Origin: Pseudomonadales bacterium
GTDB taxonomy: Bacteria > Pseudomonadota > Gammaproteobacteria > Pseudomonadales > Pseudohongiellaceae
DNA length: 64,000 nt
Direction: 5' to 3'
Assembly (NCBI GenBank): GCA_023268635.1
Contig: JALQUB010000084.1
Span: forward strand, 34,272-98,271
The notes beneath the pieces were generated by a model that saw nothing but the letters and a program-made list of their open reading frames with translations, had not been told where the DNA came from and made no database searches. A program made the position numbers and the translations under genes. The first letter of the stretch is position 1. Each line of letters starts with the position of its first letter. Of this stretch, positions 56,855-64,000 are shown in pieces.

Positions 56855-59707
56855 ATGGAAGGATTTGAAGATAAGGCTGCAAGCCCCATGGAGCAACTGT
56901 GGAGCACTGGCCATCTATCTGGGTCCAACGCCGAGTACGTTGAGGCGCTTTACGAAGCCTATCTAGAAGACGCTTCCGCTGTACCTGAACAGTGGTCTGC
57001 GTTTTTCTCTGGCCTTCCTTCGGCCACAGAAAACGGCAGTGTAGAAGTTTCGCATGCGAAAATTCAACATGACCTGAAAATACTGAGTAAGCGCAGCCGG
57101 TACGCTCCACAGCTCAATAACGATGCCATTGTTAATTCTGAGCATGAGAGCAAACAAGTCCAGGTCATGCAGCTAATAAGTTCTTATCGAGTCCGCGGTC
57201 ACCAAAAAGCAGCGCTCGATCCACTTGCTTTGATGTACCGCGAGCGGGTCGCGGATCTCGAATTAGAGTTCCATGATCTCAGTCCTATCGATGCCTCGAC
57301 TGTCTTTCAGACCGGCTCTCTGTTTATCAGTAAAGATAAGGCTCCACTCGGTGAGATAATCGAGAATTTGGAGCGTATCTACTGTAGCTCTGTGGGCTAC
57401 GAATTCATGCACATTGTGAATCTTGAAGAGAAGCAATGGATTCAGCAGCGCATCGAGAGCAATGCCGGTGTGCCCAATTACGGTTCTGATGTTAAGACAC
57501 ACTTGCTCGAGCGACTCACTGCTGCTGAAGGGCTAGAGAAGCATTTGGACTCAAAATATCCTGGCACCAAACGTTTTGGACTGGAAGGAGGGGAGAGTTT
57601 GATTCCCTCTTTAGACGAGCTCGTGCAACGCGCTGGTGCCGCAGGCACTAAAGAAATTGTCTTGGGCATGGCTCACCGCGGCCGCTTAAATGTACTGGTT
57701 AACCTATTAGGCAAGAACCCAGCAGATTTATTCGACGAATTCGAAGGACGCGCCGTTTATAAAAGCTCGGGGGATGTTAAGTACCATCAAGGTTTTTCTT
57801 CAAACATTATGACTGCCGGTGGCGAAGTCCATATGGCATTAGCGTTCAATCCGTCTCATTTGGAGATTGTTGCGCCAGTTGTAGAAGGGTCTGTGCGGGC
57901 TCGTCAGGTGCGTCGCGGCGACACGGATGGTTCGAAAGTTTTGCCTATCATTATCCACGGTGATGCGGCTTTCGCTGGTCAAGGTGTCGTAATGGAGACA
58001 TTCCAGATGTCCCAGACACGCGCCTATGCGACTGGCGGAACTGTCCATATCATCGTCAACAATCAGGTTGGTTTTACAACAAGCCGTCAAGACGATGCGC
58101 GTTCTACTGAATACTGCACAGATGTGGCTCGTATGGTGCAGGCACCTATATTCCACGTTAACGCGGATGATCCTGAGGCGGTGCTTTTCGTCACCCAGTT
58201 GGCGCTCGATTTCCGGAATAAATTCCGCAAGGATGTCGTAGTCGATCTTATTTGTTATCGCCGTCGGGGCCATAACGAAACGGACGAACCTTCAGCAACG
58301 CAACCAAAAATGTATTCGGTGATAAAGAGTCACAAGTCAACACGTGCACTCTACGCGGAGAAGCTAGCCGACGAGGGGGTTATCTCAAAGGCCGATTCGG
58401 ATGTGCTTAATAGCACGTACCGTGATGCTTTGGATAATGGACAGCACGTCGTTAAGAGCTTAGTGAAGGAGCCATCCGTCGAGTTATTTGTCGACTGGAG
58501 TCCTTATATTGGACATAAATGGAGCTCGTTCTACAACACATCGATTCCACTGAATAGCCTCAAAGCTCTCGCTAAGAAGCTTGCTGAGTCGCCGAGTGGT
58601 TTTACTCTGCAAAAGCAAGTAGGCAAGGTCATGAGTGACCGCGCAAAAATGGCTGACGGTACACTGCCTGTAGATTGGGGTATGGCCGAAAGTCTTGCAT
58701 ACGCGAGTATTCTCACTAGCGGTAACATGGTTCGTATCACTGGTCAGGATGTGGGGCGTGGCACGTTCTCTCATCGCCACGCCGTATTGCATGATCAAAA
58801 GACGGGTGAATCTCACGTTCCCTTGCAGCATATCTCGCAAGATCAGAGCCTGTTCAGAATTTACGATTCGCTCCTGTCTGAAGCGGCGGTACTTGCATTC
58901 GAGTACGGCTTCGCGACCACAACACCAAATGCCTTAGTCGTATGGGAAGCACAATTTGGTGATTTCGCGAACTCGGCGCAGGTTGTAATCGATCAATTCA
59001 TTACGAGCGGCGAGCATAAATGGCAGCGACTTTGTGGTCTTACAATGTTGCTTCCTCATGGTTACGAAGGCCAGGGCCCAGAGCATTCTTCTGCTCGACT
59101 CGAGAGATTCCTTCAGCTCTGCGCGGAACATAATATCCAGGTGTGCTTGCCCACTACCTCATCGCAAGTGTTCCATATGTTACGCAAACAAGTGCTTTGT
59201 CCGATGCGTAAGCCTCTCATCGTGATGTCACCTAAGAGCCTGTTACGTCACAAAGAAACTGTGTCTACTTTAGAAGACTTAGCAGAGGGCAGCTTCCAAG
59301 TAGTCTTGGATGAGATCGATAGCAATATCGACGCGGATAAAGTGCGAAAGGTAATCGTCTGCGCTGGAAAGGTGTACTACGACTTACTGGCAGAGCGACG
59401 CGAGCGTAGCATAGACGATATAGCGATTATTCGACTCGAGCAGCTGTATCCGTTCCCCACCAAGGAATATGAAGCGTGCTTGCTTCGCTATAAGAATGTA
59501 AAAGAGATCGTTTGGAGTCAGGAAGAGCCTAAGAATCAGGGAGCTTGGTATTCTAGCCAGCATCATTTCCAGCGACCTATTAAAAAGCATTACCCACACA
59601 TCACTTTGGGTTATGCGGGGCGAGAAGCATCTGCGGCGGCAGCAGCAGGGTATCCTGCTCTACACCAAGCACAACTCGCTAAGTTTTTAGACGAAGCAAT
59701 GAAATAG
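56855..59707 (+). CDS. sucA: 2-oxoglutarate dehydrogenase E1 component
   Basis: This is the thiamine-diphosphate decarboxylase of the 2-oxoglutarate dehydrogenase complex. The 950 residues begin with the E1o N-terminal segment (LSGSNAEYVEALYEAYLED), followed by EIVLGMAHRGRLNVLVN, HIIVNNQVGFTTS and the ThDP motif with GDAAFAGQGVV. GQDVGRGTFSHRHAVLHDQ and LPHGYEGQGPEHSSAR mark the pyrimidine domain. A clear GAGGGTGAC ribosome site precedes the ATG. It is followed by sucB after 88 nt. Confidence 0.97.
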   Translation: MEGFEDKAASPMEQLWSTGHLSGSNAEYVEALYEAYLEDASAVPEQWSAFFSGLPSATENGSVEVSHAKIQHDLKILSKRSRYAPQLNNDAIVNSEHESKQVQVMQLISSYRVRGHQKAALDPLALMYRERVADLELEFHDLSPIDASTVFQTGSLFISKDKAPLGEIIENLERIYCSSVGYEFMHIVNLEEKQWIQQRIESNAGVPNYGSDVKTHLLERLTAAEGLEKHLDSKYPGTKRFGLEGGESLIPSLDELVQRAGAAGTKEIVLGMAHRGRLNVLVNLLGKNPADLFDEFEGRAVYKSSGDVKYHQGFSSNIMTAGGEVHMALAFNPSHLEIVAPVVEGSVRARQVRRGDTDGSKVLPIIIHGDAAFAGQGVVMETFQMSQTRAYATGGTVHIIVNNQVGFTTSRQDDARSTEYCTDVARMVQAPIFHVNADDPEAVLFVTQLALDFRNKFRKDVVVDLICYRRRGHNETDEPSATQPKMYSVIKSHKSTRALYAEKLADEGVISKADSDVLNSTYRDALDNGQHVVKSLVKEPSVELFVDWSPYIGHKWSSFYNTSIPLNSLKALAKKLAESPSGFTLQKQVGKVMSDRAKMADGTLPVDWGMAESLAYASILTSGNMVRITGQDVGRGTFSHRHAVLHDQKTGESHVPLQHISQDQSLFRIYDSLLSEAAVLAFEYGFATTTPNALVVWEAQFGDFANSAQVVIDQFITSGEHKWQRLCGLTMLLPHGYEGQGPEHSSARLERFLQLCAEHNIQVCLPTTSSQVFHMLRKQVLCPMRKPLIVMSPKSLLRHKETVSTLEDLAEGSFQVVLDEIDSNIDADKVRKVIVCAGKVYYDLLAERRERSIDDIAIIRLEQLYPFPTKEYEACLLRYKNVKEIVWSQEEPKNQGAWYSSQHHFQRPIKKHYPHITLGYAGREASAAAAAGYPALHQAQLAKFLDEAMK

Positions 59708-59795
59708 AACACTCATTACACGATCAGTATCGTAAACGTATTAAGAATGTAACGAAATTAGTGCCGCTAGTCGGCAACATTTCAAAGGACTACAC

Positions 59796-60974
59796 ATGAC
59801 TATTGAAATTAAAGCACCCACACTTCCTGAGTCAGTGCCGGACGGCACCATCGCAACTTGGTACAAGCAAGTTGGTGATGTAGTAAGCCGTGACGAGCTG
59901 TTGGTCGATATCGAAACCGACAAGGTGGTCATCGAGGTGGTCTCACCTACGGATGGCGTTCTAAAAGAGATATTAAAAGACACGGGCGACACCATCGTTA
60001 GTAATCAAGCTATTGGTAGTGTAGAAGCGGGGGCGGTTGCCGCGCCGACTGCTGAGGCCTCGGCACCTGAACCTGTCGCAGCGGCTCCGCAATCCACTGC
60101 AACGGCTGCTTCAACTGCACCAGCCAGTCCTGCTGCGAAGAAGATGATCGCAGAAAATAATGTAAATGCAGCGACGATTGCAGGCACCGGAAAAGACGGA
60201 CGGATCACGAAAGAAGACGTGATGAGCGTTATCAGTGCACCTCCTTCGGCGCCCATAGCAAGTGCGAATGGTCGTTTGGAAGAGCGAGTCCCGATGAGCC
60301 GTCTGCGCGCTAAAGTAGCCGAGCGGTTGCTGCATGCGAGTCAATCTACGGCGATGCTGACTACCTTCAACGAAGTCAACATGGCCCCCGTCATGGAGAT
60401 CAGGAATCGTTATAAGCAAGAATTTGAGAAAGCCCATGACGGTATTCGCCTTGGCTTCATGTCCTTCTTCGTTCGTGCCTGCACAGAAGCGCTCAAGCGG
60501 TTCCCAGCGGTTAATGCGTCATTGGACGGTTCTGATATCGTTTACCATGGCTATCAAGACATTGGTGTGGCCGTGTCATCGCCTCGTGGCCTGGTAGTTC
60601 CTGTGCTGCGTAACTCCGACAATATGGGTCTTGCTCAAATCGAGAAAGAAATCCGAGAATTTGGTGAGAAGGCTCGCGATGGTAAGTTAGCGATTGAAGA
60701 CATGACTGGTGGTACGTTCACTATTTCGAACGGTGGCGTGTTCGGTTCATTGCTTTCTACACCGATTTTGAATCCTCCTCAGACAGCAATATTAGGCATG
60801 CACAAGATTCAAGAAAGACCAATGGCCGTCGACGGCCAAGTCGTTGTCTTGCCAATGATGTATTTGGCTCTGTCGTACGATCACCGCATGATCGACGGCA
60901 AGGAGGCCGTGCAATTTTTGGTCACCGTAAAAGACTTATTAGAAGATCCTACTCGACTATTACTCGAGATCTAA
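59796..60974 (+). CDS. sucB: Dihydrolipoyllysine succinyltransferase (E2)
   Basis: This is the core E2 of the 2-oxoglutarate dehydrogenase complex. The 392 residues include one lipoyl domain (lipoylated Lys43 in [10 protein letters not shown]), an Ala/Pro/Thr-rich linker (about 80-110), a peripheral-subunit-binding domain ([23 protein letters not shown]) and the catalytic domain ending with His363 and Asp367 in [14 protein letters not shown]. All catalytic elements are intact. Confidence 0.97.
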   Translation: MTIEIKAPTLPESVPDGTIATWYKQVGDVVSRDELLVDIETDKVVIEVVSPTDGVLKEILKDTGDTIVSNQAIGSVEAGAVAAPTAEASAPEPVAAAPQSTATAASTAPASPAAKKMIAENNVNAATIAGTGKDGRITKEDVMSVISAPPSAPIASANGRLEERVPMSRLRAKVAERLLHASQSTAMLTTFNEVNMAPVMEIRNRYKQEFEKAHDGIRLGFMSFFVRACTEALKRFPAVNASLDGSDIVYHGYQDIGVAVSSPRGLVVPVLRNSDNMGLAQIEKEIREFGEKARDGKLAIEDMTGGTFTISNGGVFGSLLSTPILNPPQTAILGMHKIQERPMAVDGQVVVLPMMYLALSYDHRMIDGKEAVQFLVTVKDLLEDPTRLLLEI

Positions 60975-60999
60975 TCAGAAACTCACTTTTTAGGGATGA

Positions 61000-62522
<1,523 letters not shown>

Positions 62523-62523
<1 letters not shown>

Positions 62524-63344
62524 TGAAAAGCTTTAAGCAGTATATTATTGAGCAAAAGAGGGAAGCGGTTATTTCTTTTATGAAATTTAATCCGCCTACC
62601 TCTTTGCATGAAAAAATAATGGATACCGTAAAAGAGTATGCGGATGACCGTCAGTATTTTATCTATACTAATAAGTCCCATGACTCTAAAAAGAATCCTT
62701 TATTGTATGAACAAAAGATAAAATATGCCCGTAAGATGTTTCCTAAGCACGGCCGTAATATTATAATGGATGAAAACATCAATAATATTACCGATGCTCT
62801 TGTGTCATTATACGAAAAAGGCTATAATAAGGTAACAGTTGTTGTTCCTGATGATTTATTTGTTGAATATAAAACATTGACAAATATGTATAATGGCAAA
62901 CAAGGGCGCTCAGGGTATTATATGTTTGAATCTGGAGTGAAAATAGTATCTGTAAATGGAAGAGATCCTGACAGTGAAAATGTAAGTGGTGCGTCATCAT
63001 CTAAGGTTCGTGCTGCCGCTGCAAATAATGATTTCCAATTATTCTCAAGTGCTATTCCTTCAACATTTAAGGAGCAAAGAGAATTGTTTAATGACATTAG
63101 AACAGGTTTGGGCCTTACCGAATCGTATAAGTTCAGAGAGCATGTTGAATTTGCTCCAGTATCAGAACAAAGAGAAGCCTATGTTCAGGGCAATTTGTTC
63201 GAAGAAGGCAATCAAATAGTAATAAAAGAAACTGAAGAAGTTGGCGAAATTGTTCGCTGTGGTTCAAATTATGTTATCGTAAAACTTTATGAGGGCAAAG
63301 TTGTTCGTAAATGGATAACGGACATTGAAAAACTGGAGTCCTGA
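62523..63344 (+). CDS. Phage nucleotidyltransferase-like protein
   Basis: This 273-residue protein is of the cytidylyltransferase/NMNAT-like type common in T4-like marine phages. The nucleotide-binding start is FMKFNPPTSLHEKIMD (about 17-32), a variant of FNPPTxGH. The late motif SGASSSKVRAAA (about 154-165) corresponds to ISSTxVR. The C-terminal 60 residues (FEEGNQIVIKETEEVGEIVR...KWITDIE) form a small KOW-like domain that often terminates these phage proteins. The natural substrate is unknown. The ATG at 62523 overlaps the previous stop by one base. Confidence 0.75.
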
Positions 63345-63345
63345 T

Positions 63346-63684
63346 ATGAGCGATACTGAACTATCAAAACGTGTTGAAAGAATTGAAAATAAGATGGATG
63401 ATCTTGTAGAAATAATGATCTCCCTTGCAAGAACAGATGAAAAAATTTGTTCTCTTATGAGGCAATCTCAATCAACCGAAGCTGATATTGAAATAATACA
63501 TAGACGAATTGATTCTACCGAAGAATCACTCGAAGAATTATCATCTGTTGTTTCCTCCTTGGACACAACAGTACAATTGATGAATGAAACATTACTCACT
63601 ATCAAAAGAATAGTGTATGGAACTGTTACCATTATCTTAACTGGAGTTGTTATGATGCTATTCCAGAATGGAACGGTTGGATAA
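63346..63684 (+). CDS. Phage coiled-coil protein with C-terminal membrane anchor
   Basis: The 112 residues form a long heptad coiled coil (about 1-80: LSKRVERIENKMDDLVEIM, split by substitutions, and IDSTEESLEELSSVV) and one C-terminal transmembrane helix (IVYGTVTIILTGVVMMLF). This layout resembles XhlA-type hemolysin/holin accessory proteins, but that role is only inferred. The ATG at 63346 follows GGAG and starts one base after the stop of the nucleotidyltransferase gene. Confidence 0.68.
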   Translation: MSDTELSKRVERIENKMDDLVEIMISLARTDEKICSLMRQSQSTEADIEIIHRRIDSTEESLEELSSVVSSLDTTVQLMNETLLTIKRIVYGTVTIILTGVVMMLFQNGTVG

Positions 63685-63692
63685 TATAAATA
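63685..63692 (+). promoter_or_regulatory. T4-type phage late promoter octamer
   Basis: TATAAATA matches the T4 late-promoter consensus exactly. It sits directly after the stop of the coiled-coil gene and 28 nt before the next gene, in the only real intergenic gap of the phage stretch. In T4, gp55 directs host polymerase to this octamer at late times. Confidence 0.65.
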
Positions 63693-63720
63693 GTTTACTA
63701 CTTTTTAAGAGGTTACAATC

Positions 63721-64000
63721 ATGTCCGTTGCAGACATCTATAAAAAAATGCTACTTGAAAAGGCTGAAGCCGATCAAAAGGATAGCACTGACAAAAAACA
63801 CATCGATGATCGCAGATCAGTAAAGAACGCTTCAAAGCCTGTTGATAAAGGTGATATGGATGGCGACGGTAAAGATGAACCAGATTCGAAGGAATACATG
63901 GATAATAAAGATAACGCCATTAAAAAAGCCATGAAAAAGGAAGAAGCTGAATTAGAAGAAGGCTCCATTGGTGGTTCTCATTATACTAAGAAAGCAGTAT
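63721..64000 (+). CDS. Putative phage prohead core/scaffold protein, 3'-truncated
   Basis: The first 93 residues are highly charged and rich in Lys, Asp and Glu (IYKKMLLEKAEADQKD, DKGDMDGDGKDEPDSKEY, AMKKEEAELEEGS). They resemble the small prohead core proteins of T4-like cyanophages; no catalytic motif is seen. The DMDGDGKDEPD stretch looks like a calcium-binding-type acidic loop. AAGAGG lies upstream of the ATG and a late promoter precedes it, which fits a virion gene. It runs off the window. Confidence 0.5.
   Translation, partial: MSVADIYKKMLLEKAEADQKDSTDKKHIDDRRSVKNASKPVDKGDMDGDGKDEPDSKEYMDNKDNAIKKAMKKEEAELEEGSIGGSHYTKKAV

Overview
The window is about 62.1 kb of a gammaproteobacterial chromosome followed, after an abrupt switch, by about 1.9 kb of T4-like phage DNA. 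The gene order points to Gammaproteobacteria: tig-clpP-clpX-lon-hupB-ppiD; mltD-gloB-yafS-rnhA-dnaQ; ffs-dnaX-ybaB-recR; and sdhCDAB-sucAB-lpdA opposite gltA. Every recognisable product is closest in my recollection to Pseudomonas- or E. coli-type proteins. The balanced base composition, the POT peptide transporter, the acryloyl-CoA reductase-like enzyme and a T4-like marine-type phage on the same contig suggest an aquatic, probably marine, strain. A family cannot be named from this sequence alone.

Layout. 1-8356: protein quality control (trigger factor, ClpXP, Lon, HU, PpiD), with a heat-shock-type promoter before lon and a 13-bp hairpin terminator at the end. 8377-13114 (minus): enoyl-ACP reductase, peptide transporter, lytic transglycosylase MltD, glyoxalase II. 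13252-18327 (plus): YafS-like methyltransferase, RNase HI, DNA polymerase III epsilon, NudC, SohB, acryloyl-CoA reductase-like enzyme. 18332-24213 (minus): DUF934 protein, sulfite/nitrite reductase and cobalamin-dependent MetH. 24430-29145: NfuA behind an IscR-like palindrome, dUTPase, tRNA-Glu, a YadGH-type ABC exporter, QueF and tRNA-Ser. 29209-42805: a PQQ dehydrogenase, 4.5S RNA, dnaX with a textbook -1 frameshift cassette, ybaB, recR, rnd, a YcgN-like protein, a MoxR/CoxE-type pair, hrpA and mlaA. 42903-48828: a copper-resistance cluster (MerR-type promoter, His/Cys-rich small protein, CopA oxidase, CopB, P1B-ATPase, DUF5676). 48820-62109: dusA, gltX, tRNA-Ala, gltA and the TCA-cycle operon sdhCDAB-sucAB-lpdA.

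How the genes work together. GltA, Sdh and the SucA/SucB/Lpd complex form a contiguous TCA block. The copper genes encode periplasmic oxidation and sequestration (CopA, CopB, small protein) plus ATP-driven export, with the likely regulator encoded elsewhere. The sulfite reductase/MetH block links sulfur assimilation to methionine synthesis.

The main anomaly is at 62109/62110. The lpdA reading frame stops matching dihydrolipoamide dehydrogenase after residue 368 and continues in frame into a phage protein. It is followed by a phage nucleotidyltransferase, a coiled-coil/TM protein, an exact T4 late-promoter octamer and a probable prohead-core gene that runs off the window. No integrase, att site or tRNA lies at the join, so a chimeric metagenome assembly is the simplest explanation. 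I found no convincing new defence or mobile system. The most informative items are this junction, the dnaX frameshift element and the regulatory sites.
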